Below are positions 43,703 through 52,806 of a stretch of 64,000 nt of DNA, one piece after another. The stretch spans positions 62,001 to 126,000 of the forward strand of contig NZ_JACTVJ010000028.1 in assembly GCF_014493765.1 (NCBI RefSeq), given 5' to 3'. A program made the translations under genes and the position numbers. Below the pieces are notes generated by a model. It had not been told where the DNA came from. It worked only from the letters and a program-made list of their open reading frames with translations, and ran no database searches. The DNA is from Streptomyces polyasparticus. GTDB lineage: Bacteria; Actinomycetota; Actinomycetes; Streptomycetales; Streptomycetaceae. Position 1 is the stretch's first letter. Each line of letters begins with the position of its first letter.

Positions 43703-44395
43703 TCAGGCGCCGAACGCCTTGTCCTTGCCCTTCACCGGCTTGGCACCCGCCCGCAGATGCGCCGGGACCAGATCGATCGCGGGCTCGCTGTAGCCCACCG
43801 ACACGATCTTGTCGCCGCGGTACGTGAAGGTGGTCAGCGAGGCGAGCGTGCACTGCCGCTTGCGCGGGTCGTGCCACAGACGGCGCTTCTCGACGAAGCT
43901 GCGCACGATCCAGATCGGCAGCTGGTGGCTGACGCACACCGCCTCGTGCCCGCGCGCCGCGTCCTTGGCCGCGTCGAGCGCGCCCATCATGCGCACGACC
44001 TGCTCGAGATACGGCTCGCCCCAGGACGGCCTGAACGGGTTTACCAGGTGCTTCCAGTTCTCCGGCCGCTTGAGCGCACCGTCGCCCACGCCGAAGGTCT
44101 TGCCCTGGAAGACGTTGTCCGCCTCGATGAGGCGCTCGTCGGAGGCGAGGTCGAGCCCGTGCGCCTTGGCGATCGGGGTCGCGGTCTCCTGCGCGCGCTC
44201 GAGCGGCGAGGCGACGACATGCGTGATGTCGCGCGACGCGAGGTGCTCGGCGACCCGGTCGGCCATCTGCCGGCCCAGCTCGGACAGGTGGTAGCCGCCG
44301 AGGCGCCCGTACAGGACACCATCGGGGTTGTGCACCTCGCCGTGGCGCATCAGGTGCACCACGGTCAGGTCGTCGTCGCGCTTCGGTTCGCTCAT
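43703..44395 (-). CDS. Histidine phosphatase (phosphoglycerate-mutase-like)
   Basis: 230 residues. Catalytic phosphohistidine motif [12 protein letters not shown] (His about residue 13), then [16 protein letters not shown] and [13 protein letters not shown] with the second histidine. Substrate unknown; the name phosphoglycerate mutase should not be taken literally. Starts 4 bases inside hemL (ATGA), so it is coupled to haem synthesis expression. Confidence 0.9.
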   Translation of the reverse strand: MSEPKRDDDLTVVHLMRHGEVHNPDGVLYGRLGGYHLSELGRQMADRVAEHLASRDITHVVASPLERAQETATPIAKAHGLDLASDERLIEADNVFQGKTFGVGDGALKRPENWKHLVNPFRPSWGEPYLEQVVRMMGALDAAKDAARGHEAVCVSHQLPIWIVRSFVEKRRLWHDPRKRQCTLASLTTFTYRGDKIVSVGYSEPAIDLVPAHLRAGAKPVKGKDKAFGA

Positions 44396-45708
44396 GCCGT
44401 GGCCTCCGCGGCGGCGCGGGCGGCGGTGGGCAGGGCGTCCGCGATGCGCTGGACGGCCCGCTCGTCGTGCGCCGTGGACACGAACCAGGACTCGAACGCG
44501 GACGGCGGCAGGTAGACGCCGTCGGCGAGCAGCGAGTGGAAGAACGCGGTGAAGCGGAAGGAATCCTGCGTCTTGGCGTCCTCGTAGTTGCGCACGTCCT
44601 GGTCGGTGAAGAACACCGAGAACATGTTGGACGCGGTCTGCAGCCGGTGCGCGACGCCCTCCTTGGTGAGGGCCGCGGTCACCAGCGCCTGGATCTCGCT
44701 GGACACAGCATTCACCTTGGCATACGCGGCGTCGTCCAGCAGCCGGAGCTGGGCGAGGCCCGCGGCGGTCGCGACCGGGTTACCGGACAGGGTGCCCGCC
44801 TGATAGACCGGGCCGGCCGGTGCGAGGTGCGCCATGACGTCCTTGCGGCCGCCGAAGGCCGCGGCCGGGAAGCCGCCGCCCATGACCTTGCCGAAGGTCA
44901 TCAGGTCGGGCTCCACGCCGTCGACGCCGAACCAGCCCGCCTTGCTCGTACGGAAGCCGGTCATGACCTCGTCCGAGATGTACAGCGCACCGTTGGCGGC
45001 GCACAGGTCCTTCAGGCCCTGGTTGAAGCCGGCGGCCGGCGGCACGACGCCCATATTGCCGGGCGAGGCCTCGGTGATCACACAGGCGATCTCGCCGGGG
45101 TGCGCGGCGAAGGCCTCCCGTACGGCTTCGAGATCGTTGTACGGGAGCACGACGGTCTCGCCGGCCTGCGCGCCCGTGACACCGGGGGTGTCCGGGAGTC
45201 CGAAGGTGGCGACACCGGATCCGGCCGCGGCGAGCAGCGCGTCCACATGGCCGTGGTAGCAGCCGGCGAACTTGATCACCTTGGCGCGGCCGGTGAATCC
45301 GCGGGCCAGGCGGATCGCGGACATCGTGGCCTCCGTGCCGGAGGAGACGAGCCGCACCTGCTCGACCGGGGCGATCCGCGCCACGATCTCCTCGGCGAGC
45401 GCGACCTCGCCCTCACCGGGCGTACCGAAGGAAGTGCCGCGCCCGACGGCCTCCTGTACGGCGGCGATCACCTCGGGGTGCGCATGGCCGAGGATCATCG
45501 GTCCCCACGAGCACACGAGGTCGACATACTCGCGACCGTCGGCATCGGTGAGGTACGGACCCTGACCGGACACCATAAAGCGGGGCGTACCACCCACGGC
45601 GCGGAAGGCGCGCACCGGAGAGTTCACGCCGCCGGGTGTCACGAGGGCCGCGCGGTCGAAAAGCGTCTGCGAAACTGGGGCGTCATAGGGAAAGCTCACA
45701 CGAGCCAT
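44392..45708 (-). CDS. hemL: Glutamate-1-semialdehyde 2,1-aminomutase
   Basis: PLP enzyme making 5-aminolevulinate for haem. 438 residues. [20 protein letters not shown] start, [15 protein letters not shown] phosphate site, DEVMTGFR, and the lysine motif [22 protein letters not shown] 45708 encodes MARVSFPYD; an internal GTG (VSFPYD) is possible. Followed by the coupled histidine phosphatase. Confidence 0.96.
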   Translation of the reverse strand: MARVSFPYDAPVSQTLFDRAALVTPGGVNSPVRAFRAVGGTPRFMVSGQGPYLTDADGREYVDLVCSWGPMILGHAHPEVIAAVQEAVGRGTSFGTPGEGEVALAEEIVARIAPVEQVRLVSSGTEATMSAIRLARGFTGRAKVIKFAGCYHGHVDALLAAAGSGVATFGLPDTPGVTGAQAGETVVLPYNDLEAVREAFAAHPGEIACVITEASPGNMGVVPPAAGFNQGLKDLCAANGALYISDEVMTGFRTSKAGWFGVDGVEPDLMTFGKVMGGGFPAAAFGGRKDVMAHLAPAGPVYQAGTLSGNPVATAAGLAQLRLLDDAAYAKVNAVSSEIQALVTAALTKEGVAHRLQTASNMFSVFFTDQDVRNYEDAKTQDSFRFTAFFHSLLADGVYLPPSAFESWFVSTAHDERAVQRIADALPTAARAAAEATA

Positions 45709-46112
45709 GGTGTCAGAGGCTTCGGAGTTCCCGCGGACCGGTGATTCCCGTATCCGGCGGACGATGATCGGCAGCAGTCCCCGGACTGGCTGGGGGTCCG
45801 GGAGCGTCCCCCGGGAGAATGGAGCCCTCGTACGTTTCACCGGCGGGCCGTGGGGGAGGTCACTGTCACGATGATCGGGTTGCGCGGCGGGGGCGCTGCC
45901 GTCTACAAAGCGAGTCGGGCTACAAAGCAGTCTGGGTGAAAGATATGCATCGCGGTGGAGGGCTGGGCGAGGGGACCGGTGACCAGGGTGCCCTCGGACC
46001 GCGACGTGCCCGTCGGGGGAAGCACCGGCGCGAGGCACACGAGAACGACGCACAGGCGGCCACCCCCCATGCAGGCGAGCAGGCTGAGCACACGGGAATC
46101 AGGAGCGGCCGG
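45709..46112. other. 404-base gap upstream of hemL
   Basis: No convincing gene. Near 45780-45802 CCCGGAC and GTCCGGG form a 7-bp stem. An open frame on the plus strand runs from 45819 into the next gene, but the part before 46113 has no ribosome site or family resemblance. Promoters of hemL and of the next gene must lie here; I could not assign them. Confidence 0.5.
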
Positions 46113-46550
46113 GTGGGGGTGACCTACAAGTACTTCGGCGCCCCCGACGGGGCGACGGCGGCCCGGGTCCCGGTCACGATGCGCCCGGAGGAGCTCGGCG
46201 GCGACGAGCTCGGCATGGGCGGCATGTTCACCAAGATCAAGCCGGAGACGATGGCCGCGATGGTCCTCACCGGCATCGAGGGCATACCGCTGCACAAGGT
46301 CCCGCCGCTGGAACTGGTCGTGCTTCACCCCGACTATGCGGTGGTCAAGCTTCCGATGACCGTGGTCGACCCCCTTCGGGGCATCGGCGAGGAGGCCGTG
46401 GGCGCGGCCGCGTTCATCTGGTCGACGGTCCCGGACCGCGGGGGTCCCCGGGATGCGTTCAATGTCTACCAACTGCTGCACGAATGGCAGGACTTCAGCC
46501 ACCGGCTGCACGAGGCCGGGCATCAGCCGTATTGCTTGGTGTGGCCCTGA
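46113..46550 (+). CDS. Conserved hypothetical protein
   Basis: 145 residues from GTG 46113 (AGGAG 7 bases upstream). Starts VGVTYKYFGAPDGATAARVP. Repeated motifs of hydrophobic and basic residues (GMGGMFTKIKPETMAAMVL; LELVVLHPDYAVVKLPMTVV) suggest a compact globular fold. No signal peptide, no membrane helix. Divergent from hemL. Its TGA lies in the first of five 23-base repeats. Confidence 0.78.
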   Translation: MGVTYKYFGAPDGATAARVPVTMRPEELGGDELGMGGMFTKIKPETMAAMVLTGIEGIPLHKVPPLELVVLHPDYAVVKLPMTVVDPLRGIGEEAVGAAAFIWSTVPDRGGPRDAFNVYQLLHEWQDFSHRLHEAGHQPYCLVWP

Positions 46551-46657
46551 TCGGTGGCCTTGTGCGGGCCTGATCGGTGGCCTTGCGCGGGCCTGATCGG
46601 TGGCCTTGCGCGGGCCTGATCGGTTGTCTTGTGCGGGCCTGGTCCGTTGCCTTGTGC
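46543..46657. repeat. 23-bp tandem repeat (x5) beginning in a stop codon
   Basis: Five contiguous units at 46543, 46566, 46589, 46612 and 46635, core GGCCTGATCGGTGGCCTTG. The first includes the last two codons and TGA (46548-46550) of the gene. Units 2 and 3 are identical; units 4 and 5 have diverged (TTGTCTTG; TGGTCCGTTG). Confidence 0.93.
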
Positions 46658-46741
46658 GGGCCCGACCAGCCCCTTCGTACGGCTCTGATCCGGTTTTCGG
46701 ATACATCACGTGTGTGGCGTTAAGCCCTGTTTCCGCATGAC

Positions 46742-47692
46742 ATGTGCACCGTGGACCCCGTGTCGATGCTGAGACGGCCGAAACGGTCGCGGGCCCTGGC
46801 CCTGTGCGTAGGTCTGCTGGCGCTCGGCGCGGGTGCGCCGGCCGGAGCGGAACCGGATCCGGAGCCGTCGCTGCACTCGCGGTCGCCGCTGCCGTTCCCG
46901 GAGAACACCCCTGACCAGTGGATCCCGCCCTGGTTCACCGCGGGACCGGCCGCGCTCGGCGGGAGCCGGGCCGCGGGCCGGCAGCGGAGCCCCGGCGATC
47001 CGTTCCCGCAGTACGGCAAGTACCGGGACCTGCGGGAGCTTGAGCTCGTTCCGGCCAGGGACCAGGGCAAGGCGCGGCTCTTCCCGTACTGCACCGGCGC
47101 CGCGGGCCCGTACCAGAAGGAGCTCGAGCGGCATCTGAAGCTGCGGCCCGTCGACGGCAAGCAGTCCCCCGCCGACTGCAAGGCGATCCAGAAGTTCCAG
47201 CTGCGGAACCGGATCGCGCCGCAGATGGGATACGCGGGCCCGCACACCTGGGGCACCGCGAAGCTGCTGCACGCGAGGAAGTACCCGAACCCTGGCGGCA
47301 AGTGCCCGGTGCGGGCCGGGCGCCGGGTGGCCTGCGTGGATCTGTCGCGCCAGCTGATGTGGGTGCAGCTGGGCAGGAAGGTCGTGTTCGGTCCGGCGAC
47401 GATCCGCTCGGGCAAGCCCGGCTATCGCACCCGTACGGGGATGTTCGCGGTGTATCTGCGCCGCGCGGAGTTCACTTCCACGCTCTATGACGCGCCCATG
47501 CCGTACGCCCAGTTCTTCTCCGGCGGGCAGGCCTTCCACGGCCGCTACCGGACCGTCTACTACGAGCCCGGCTCGCACGGCTGCGTGAACCTGTCCTACC
47601 GGGACGCGGAACGGCTGTGGAAGACGCTGCGGGGCGGCGACGCGGTGTACGTGTTCGGCAGCAAGCCGCCGCCGCCCCGGATCACGCGCTAG
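46742..47692 (+). CDS. L,D-transpeptidase with peptidoglycan-binding domain
   Basis: 316 residues. Signal-like SRALALCVGLLALGAGAPAGA, a peptidoglycan-binding-like segment (AIQKFQLRNRIAPQMGYAG), then the YkuD domain with the catalytic SHGCVNLSYRDAERLW (Cys about residue 281) and the preceding HGRYRT histidine. It cross-links peptidoglycan by 3-3 bonds. No ribosome site is evident at ATG 46742; ATG 46766 (MLRRPKRSR) is an equally good start. CTAG 47689-47692 is shared with the next gene's stop. Confidence 0.9.
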   Translation: MCTVDPVSMLRRPKRSRALALCVGLLALGAGAPAGAEPDPEPSLHSRSPLPFPENTPDQWIPPWFTAGPAALGGSRAAGRQRSPGDPFPQYGKYRDLRELELVPARDQGKARLFPYCTGAAGPYQKELERHLKLRPVDGKQSPADCKAIQKFQLRNRIAPQMGYAGPHTWGTAKLLHARKYPNPGGKCPVRAGRRVACVDLSRQLMWVQLGRKVVFGPATIRSGKPGYRTRTGMFAVYLRRAEFTSTLYDAPMPYAQFFSGGQAFHGRYRTVYYEPGSHGCVNLSYRDAERLWKTLRGGDAVYVFGSKPPPPRITR

Positions 47693-48906
47693 TCCTTGTC
47701 CTTGTCCTTGCCGGGGATGTCGTCGGGCGACATGCCCGTGCCCTGGTTGGTCACCACGACGGAGACGGTCCTGCCGTCCACCACCTGGAACACCGGGTCC
47801 TCGGCGCTCGCCACGCCGCCGACCGCGTAGGAGACCGTCCAGCCGCGCGGCAGTTCGCTCGCCGCCTCGCTGACATTGCAGTACGTGCCGACCGCGACGT
47901 CGTCGACGGTCACGGTCTCACCGGCGCTCAGCTCCACCTCGCCGGCGGCCCCGTCCTGGCAGGAGTAGTCGACGGTGAACGACGAGGGCACCCGGCCGAA
48001 GGCGGGCGGCACCACATTCTTGGTGATCTTGAAGCGTGTCTTCACGACCTCGACGTCGGAGAAGTCATTGGTGATGATCACGTTGTTGACGCGGTCCGTC
48101 GAGATCCCCGGGTCCGGTGCGGCGGCCGGGAAGTACGTCACCGTGGCGCCTTCCGGGAAGGAGTCCGTGCCCTGCTCGACGACCGTGCAGGTCGATCCCG
48201 AGGGGATGTTCCTGAGGATGTGCCGGCCGTCCGCGGTGGTGCCGATACCGCCACCGCCGCTGAACGTCAGGGTCTCCGTGGCGGAGCCCCCGTCGGGACC
48301 GGTGCAGGTCACCACCACCGTGTACGAGGTCGGCAGCGGCTCGACCGGGCGGCCCTGCGGGTACACGACCCGCTTGAGGACGAGGAGTTCGCCCTCGACG
48401 CCCCTCGGCATCTGCTCGAAGTGGTAGCAGACGAAGTAGTGGCTGATGTCCGCCACATTGCCACCGGAGTTACGGGGCGCGATGTAGTTCTGCGGGGCCG
48501 CGAGCTGCGGCGGGAGGTACGGGGCCTTGTAGACGTTGGACGCCGGGCCGCCCTTGACCACCACGGCGTCGACCACGACGCCGGCGAGCTTGCCCGCGGG
48601 AGTGATCTCGACCTGGACCTTCGTGGGGTTCGAACCCGTCCCGGTGGCCTTCACATAGGCGTCGCCGGAGTTCTCGTTGTTCTCCCCGGAGATCTGCACG
48701 TCGTTGGGGAAGCCGACCTGGGCGCAGGTGGTGAGGTTCTGCTCGACGAACGTCGCCCGGCTGTCGGAGGGCACCGGCTCCGGGGCGCCGGGCGCCGCGT
48801 ACGCGGGTGCCATGCCGAGGACGAGCCCGGCCAGGGCGGAGACGAGCAGTCCGGTGGATCTGACGGTGCGAGGGGGCGCTGCGGAACGCCGGGTGGTGCG
48901 CATCAT
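47689..48906 (-). CDS. Secreted DUF5979-type surface protein
   Basis: 405 residues from ATG 48906 (GAGG 8 bases upstream). Signal peptide with RSTGLLVSALAGLVLGMA. Two or three Ig-like DUF5979 domains with paired cysteines and repeats of the pattern TVVVTCTGPDG ... TLTFSGGGGIGT ... STCTVVEQGTD, then FTVDYSCQDG. Ends NQGTGMSPDDIPGKDKDKD, without a membrane helix or sortase motif, so it is probably released or wall-associated. Confidence 0.85.
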   Translation of the reverse strand: MMRTTRRSAAPPRTVRSTGLLVSALAGLVLGMAPAYAAPGAPEPVPSDSRATFVEQNLTTCAQVGFPNDVQISGENNENSGDAYVKATGTGSNPTKVQVEITPAGKLAGVVVDAVVVKGGPASNVYKAPYLPPQLAAPQNYIAPRNSGGNVADISHYFVCYHFEQMPRGVEGELLVLKRVVYPQGRPVEPLPTSYTVVVTCTGPDGGSATETLTFSGGGGIGTTADGRHILRNIPSGSTCTVVEQGTDSFPEGATVTYFPAAAPDPGISTDRVNNVIITNDFSDVEVVKTRFKITKNVVPPAFGRVPSSFTVDYSCQDGAAGEVELSAGETVTVDDVAVGTYCNVSEAASELPRGWTVSYAVGGVASAEDPVFQVVDGRTVSVVVTNQGTGMSPDDIPGKDKDKD

Positions 48907-49155
48907 CGGCACAGCCTCTCGATTTGCGATGTTTGTTCTGATACGGGCACATGATTCGCCGCACGCAGGTCGCAGGGTCGGCGGCGCGCGCTGCCGCGGA
49001 CGCGAGCACACCCGCCCACACGCACCCGCACCCCGGGCCGGCACCCCGATGGGTCAGCAGCGCTCGCCCCCCGCGCCCGTCGGCGCCTTGACTGGCCTTC
49101 GACGGCGCGGCGCTCCGGCCGGCGGCACCAGCGGGAGGACCCAGCGGGAGGCGGC

Positions 49156-50142
49156 ATGGCCTGGACGGCGCGGAAGGAAAGCCTGCGCGCCGGCACCGTG
49201 CGCCTTCGCACCCACGCGGAACGTCTGCGGACGAACGCCGAGGCGCGCTTCCCCGTCGTGGGCGAGCTGACCCACCGGCTGCTGTCGGGGAACCTCCTGG
49301 ACTCCGCCACGCGGCTCGCGGCGCAGGCCTTCCTCGCCTCGATCCCGCTGCTCTTCGCCTTCGCCGCCTTCGCCCCCGACGGCGTCCGCGATCAGCTGCG
49401 GGAGTCCCTGCGGGGCCTGTTCGGGCTGACCGGGCAGGCCGACGGCGAGCTGCGGCAGGTGCTCGGCGGCACGGACAGCAGCCTGCGCGAGACCACCGGC
49501 GTCATCGGCCTGGTCATCGCCCTGGTCTCCGCCACCAGCTTCAGCCGTGCGATGGCCCGGGTGTGCGAGCGGGCCTGGGGACTGCCGAAGGCCTCGACCA
49601 GGATCGCGGCCTGGCGCTGGCTGGTGTGGCTGTGCGCACTCGTCGTGTTCCTGGTGCTCCAGGGGCCGGTGCGCGACGGCTTCGGGGCCGGGATGTGGCT
49701 CGGCCTGCCGCTGACGCTGCTGCTCAGCACCTGCGTATGGCTGTGGACGCAGCATCTGCTGCTCGCCGGCCGCGTGGCCTGGCTTCCGCTGCTTCCCGGC
49801 GCGCTGCTCGCGGCGGCCGCCACCAACGCCCTGGCGCTGACGGCGCGGCTCTACATGCCGGCCGCGCTGAACCGGGCCCTGGGCGAGTACGGCTCGCTCG
49901 GTCTGGTCCTGACGCTGCTCTCCTGGCTGATCGTGGTGTGCGCCGCGATCACCTTCGCGGTGACCATCGGCGCCGTGGCGGCACAGGAGCCACCGCTCGA
50001 CCGGCTGTTGGATGCGGAGCGGGGTGCGCCCGCCCGCGGCCTCGCCGATACGGAGCGCGGCGGTGCGGAGCTAGGTGCGCGCAGCGGTGCGGAGCGGGGT
50101 GCACCCAGCGGTACGGAGCGGGGCTGGCGCGAGGGCGCATGA
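49156..50142 (+). CDS. YihY/BrkB-family membrane protein
   Basis: 328 residues, GGGAGG 4 bases before ATG 49156; the segment AGCGGGAGG occurs twice there. About six membrane helices (AFLASIPLLFAFAAFAP; TTGVIGLVIALVSATSFS; FLVLQGPVRDGFGAGM; LLLSTCVWLWTQ; LLPGALLAAAATNALAL; GLVLTLLSWLIVVCAAI). Function of the family is debated (not a true RNase BN). The last 40 residues are a run of ERGAP/ERGG-like repeats. Confidence 0.86.
   Translation: MAWTARKESLRAGTVRLRTHAERLRTNAEARFPVVGELTHRLLSGNLLDSATRLAAQAFLASIPLLFAFAAFAPDGVRDQLRESLRGLFGLTGQADGELRQVLGGTDSSLRETTGVIGLVIALVSATSFSRAMARVCERAWGLPKASTRIAAWRWLVWLCALVVFLVLQGPVRDGFGAGMWLGLPLTLLLSTCVWLWTQHLLLAGRVAWLPLLPGALLAAAATNALALTARLYMPAALNRALGEYGSLGLVLTLLSWLIVVCAAITFAVTIGAVAAQEPPLDRLLDAERGAPARGLADTERGGAELGARSGAERGAPSGTERGWREGA
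50018..50130. repeat. In-frame C-terminal repeat of the BrkB-like gene
   Basis: Imperfect copies of GGTGCGGAGCGGGGTGC (five or more) in the final 120 bases, coding ERGAP, ERGGAEL, AERGAP, TERGW. They end just before the stop, unlike the other repeats that cross it. Confidence 0.6.
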
Positions 50143-50197
50143 GCCGGCGGGACCGTGGCTCATGCGCCCTGCTGCGGGGGCCTGCGTGTGTACGTCT

Positions 50198-50758
50198 CTA
50201 CGTAGCCGGAGGGTCGAAGCGGAGCCTGGGCTCCGGCGGGGTGTAGCGGATCTCGGGCTTGGCCGGGGCCAGGACCTTGCGGGCGCGGGCGCGCACCGTG
50301 TGCGGGGTGGACGCCAGCTGGCGGCAGGCCTCGCACCAGGTGTCGGAGTGCCGGGCGGCACGCGTGGCCGCGGTGAGCTCGCCGAAGAACAACGGATCGC
50401 TCTGGTGCGTGAGGCACTCGACCTCGTAGCGGTCGTCGCCTAGTTCCTCGCCGCGCCCCGCGCCGTGCACCGGCGCTGCGTCCGCCGTCGCGAGCTTGTC
50501 CCTGAGGACCACCCTCGCTCCGGTGTCACGCCGGGTGAACACCCTTCCCTCCGCGTCGAGTTCGGCCAGCGCCCGCTCCGCCGTCGCGGCGGCCTGGCGG
50601 TGCGCGGCGACGCTCTCCGGGTCGGGGCTGATCGCCTGGGCCGCACGGGTCCGTGCTCTGTCGAGGGCGAGTTCCACGCGCCGGGCGCGCACTCTCGCAC
50701 TGGCCTGCAGCCTCCTGCGCCGGGCGTGCTTATGGTCGTCCGGTATGCCGCTGCTCAT
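50198..50758 (-). CDS. Hypothetical basic protein
   Basis: 186 residues from ATG 50758 (AAGGAG 11 bases upstream). The N-terminal half is Arg/Ala-rich and helical (RRRRLQASARVRARRVELALDR, split), and the C-terminal half contains DPLFFGELTAATRAARHSDTW and CEACRQL, a single Cx2C. No known family. It converges with the BrkB-like gene. Confidence 0.62.
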   Translation of the reverse strand: MSSGIPDDHKHARRRRLQASARVRARRVELALDRARTRAAQAISPDPESVAAHRQAAATAERALAELDAEGRVFTRRDTGARVVLRDKLATADAAPVHGAGRGEELGDDRYEVECLTHQSDPLFFGELTAATRAARHSDTWCEACRQLASTPHTVRARARKVLAPAKPEIRYTPPEPRLRFDPPAT

Positions 50759-51055
50759 ATCGCTTGTTTCTCCTTCGGCTCCCCGAGCCTGCCGGAACCG
50801 GAGTGCTCCGCAGCGCCGTCGTACGCCTGTGCGGCAGTCGTAGCCGGGCCGGAGTTCTCCGGGAGTCGACTGTAAGCAGGTTGCCGGGGGCCCGCATGCC
50901 GGATGCGCTTCGGACCGTAATCGCCGCAGGTCAACCATGGTTCGCCGTGGCATGGACTGGTGACGTACGGGCAGGAGCGTGGCAGGCTGCCCCGATGCCG
51001 GGAGGGCCGCGACGGCCGTCCGGGGCCGTGAGGACAGACGAAGGGGACCGAGGGC
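50759..51055. other. Intergenic region between divergent genes
   Basis: 297 bases without a convincing gene. A perfect palindrome AACCATGGTT sits at 50933-50942. Otherwise I see no promoter of consensus type or other structure. Confidence 0.4.
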
Positions 51056-52156
51056 ATGCCCATGATCCGCAGGCTGCGCCGCATCGTGCGCCGCGTGCAG
51101 CACAAGGCCGTGGACCTCAGCCACCCGGCGCGCTCCCCGTTGGGCAGTGCGGTGGTCAACTGCGTGGTCTACCGGAACGGCAAGCGGCAGTCCGGTTCCT
51201 GGGCGGGCCTGTCGGGACCGGAGGCGCTGCGGCGCGTACGGGACGAGGGCGACGGCGGCTTCGTATGGATCGGTCTGCATGAGCCGGACGAGCAGGAGAT
51301 AGCCGCGCTCGCCGAGCCGTTCGGGCTGCATCCGCTGGCCGTCGAGGACGCGGTGCACGCGCATCAGCGCCCCAAGGTGGAGCCGTACGACGACACGCTC
51401 TTCGCCGTGTTCAAGTCGGTCTGCTACGTCGAGCACGACGAGCTCACCGCCACCAGCGAGGTCGTGGACACCGGCGAGATCATGGTCTTCACCGGCCGGG
51501 ACTTCGTGATCACGGTCCGCCATGGCCGGCACGGCTCGCTGGGACCGGTGCGCGAGCACCTCGAGGCGGACCCCGAACAGCTCGCCATGGGCCCCTCGGC
51601 GGTCCTGCACGCGATCGCGGACTTCGTGGTCGACGAGTATCTGAGCGTCGCCGATGCCGTGCAGCACGATGTCGACGCCGTCGAGACGCAGGTCTTCTCC
51701 CCGGATGCGGGCCAGGTGGATCCCGGCCGCATCTATCAGCTCAAGCGTGAACTCCTGGAACTGAAGCGGTCGGTGAGCCCGCTCGCCCGCCCGCTCGCCA
51801 CCCTCGCGGAGCGGCGCAGCCCGCTGATCGACCCCGGTGTGCAGGCGTACTTCCGCGATGTGGGCGACCATCTGGCGACGACCGTGGAGCAGATAGCGTC
51901 CTTCGACGCGCTGCTCGACTCGATCCTGCAGGCGCATCTGGCGCAGGTGACGGTCGCGCAGAACGAGGACATGCGGAAGATCACCGCCTGGGCCGCGGTG
52001 ATCGCGGTGCCGACGATGGTGTGCGGTGTGTACGGGATGAACTTCGAGCACATGCCGGAACTGGGCTGGCGGTACGGGTACTTCCTGGTCGTCTCGGTGA
52101 CGGCGGTGGCGTGTTTTCTGGTGCACCGGGGCTTCCGGCGCAGGGGCTGGCTCTGA
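51056..52156 (+). CDS. corA: CorA-type Mg2+/Co2+ transporter
   Basis: 366 residues. Long cytosolic helices, then two C-terminal membrane helices with the selectivity motif YGMNFEHMPEL (GMN near residue 325) and YFLVVSVTAVACFL. ATG 51056 or 51062. Magnesium is the usual substrate. Monocistronic. Confidence 0.93.
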   Translation: MPMIRRLRRIVRRVQHKAVDLSHPARSPLGSAVVNCVVYRNGKRQSGSWAGLSGPEALRRVRDEGDGGFVWIGLHEPDEQEIAALAEPFGLHPLAVEDAVHAHQRPKVEPYDDTLFAVFKSVCYVEHDELTATSEVVDTGEIMVFTGRDFVITVRHGRHGSLGPVREHLEADPEQLAMGPSAVLHAIADFVVDEYLSVADAVQHDVDAVETQVFSPDAGQVDPGRIYQLKRELLELKRSVSPLARPLATLAERRSPLIDPGVQAYFRDVGDHLATTVEQIASFDALLDSILQAHLAQVTVAQNEDMRKITAWAAVIAVPTMVCGVYGMNFEHMPELGWRYGYFLVVSVTAVACFLVHRGFRRRGWL

Positions 52157-52187
52157 CGGACCTTCCCCTCATCCGGCCCCGGGCAGG

Positions 52188-52712
52188 TCAGAGGAGCACC
52201 CGCCAGTCGTTGGAGCGCAGGGGGTTGCCCTTCGGGTACTCGAATGCCACCTCGCCGAGCAGCTCGAACCCGGCCTTGCGGCAGATCGCGTTGGACGCCG
52301 GGTGGTCGACGGAGGGGTAGGCGTGCAGGGCACGACGGGGGGCGCCGCCTTCGTCCGCCGCGCCGTGCTCCCGTACGTATGCGACGAGCAGGCGCGCCGC
52401 GGCCGCCGCGATGCCGCGGCCCTGGAACTCGGGGAAGACGCCCCAGCCCGTCTCCCACACGGGCTCGCCGCGCCACTCGCGCGCCCAGTACCCGATGGAC
52501 CCCGCGGGCTCTCCGTCCGGCAGCACGATCTTGAACATCCGTCCCTGGTCGCGCAGTTCGACATAGCGCCGGTGCCGGTCGGCCAGCTTCTCGGGCGACT
52601 CGGGGCCGCCGAGGTGGTCGGTCATCGCTTCACTGTTGCTCCGTACGACCAGGCCGAAGTCGCCCTCGGACCAAGGCTCGAGGCGCACCGTCTGCTCCGC
52701 TGAACTCTCCAT
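52188..52712 (-). CDS. GNAT N-acetyltransferase
   Basis: 174 residues, RimJ-like: SVDHPASNAICRKAGFELLGE near the end (split) and WGVFPEFQGRGIAAAAARLL as the acetyl-CoA site (residues about 92-111). Acceptor unknown. Convergent with corA. Confidence 0.88.
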   Translation of the reverse strand: MESSAEQTVRLEPWSEGDFGLVVRSNSEAMTDHLGGPESPEKLADRHRRYVELRDQGRMFKIVLPDGEPAGSIGYWAREWRGEPVWETGWGVFPEFQGRGIAAAAARLLVAYVREHGAADEGGAPRRALHAYPSVDHPASNAICRKAGFELLGEVAFEYPKGNPLRSNDWRVLL

Positions 52713-52742
52713 CCCACGAGGCTAGGCGGGGGCACTGACAGC

Positions 52743-52806
52743 GGCCGGACTCGGGATTCGGGCCGACCTGACTCAGGATTCGAGCCGGCCGGGGTTCAAG
52801 GATTCG
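52743..52806. repeat. Degenerate 18-24 bp repeat (x3) crossing a stop codon
   Basis: GACTCGGGATTCG, GACTCAGGATTCG and GTTCAAGGATTCG end units at 52760, 52782 and 52806, each about 22 bases apart. The last contains the TetR gene stop (52796-52798, minus strand). Confidence 0.7.

Noticed and set aside
43703-44395. Glycolytic phosphoglycerate mutase
   Set aside because: Only the general histidine-phosphatase motifs are present; coupling to hemL does not point to glycolysis.
45819-46112. N-terminal extension of the hypothetical protein starting at 45819
   Set aside because: No ribosome site or family resemblance; AGGAG before GTG 46113 fits better.
46543-46657. CRISPR-like repeat array
   Set aside because: The units follow each other without spacers and no cas genes are near.
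48625-48637. GGGGTTCGAACCC, like a tRNA T-loop
   Set aside because: It lies inside the DUF5979 gene and no cloverleaf arms can be formed around it.
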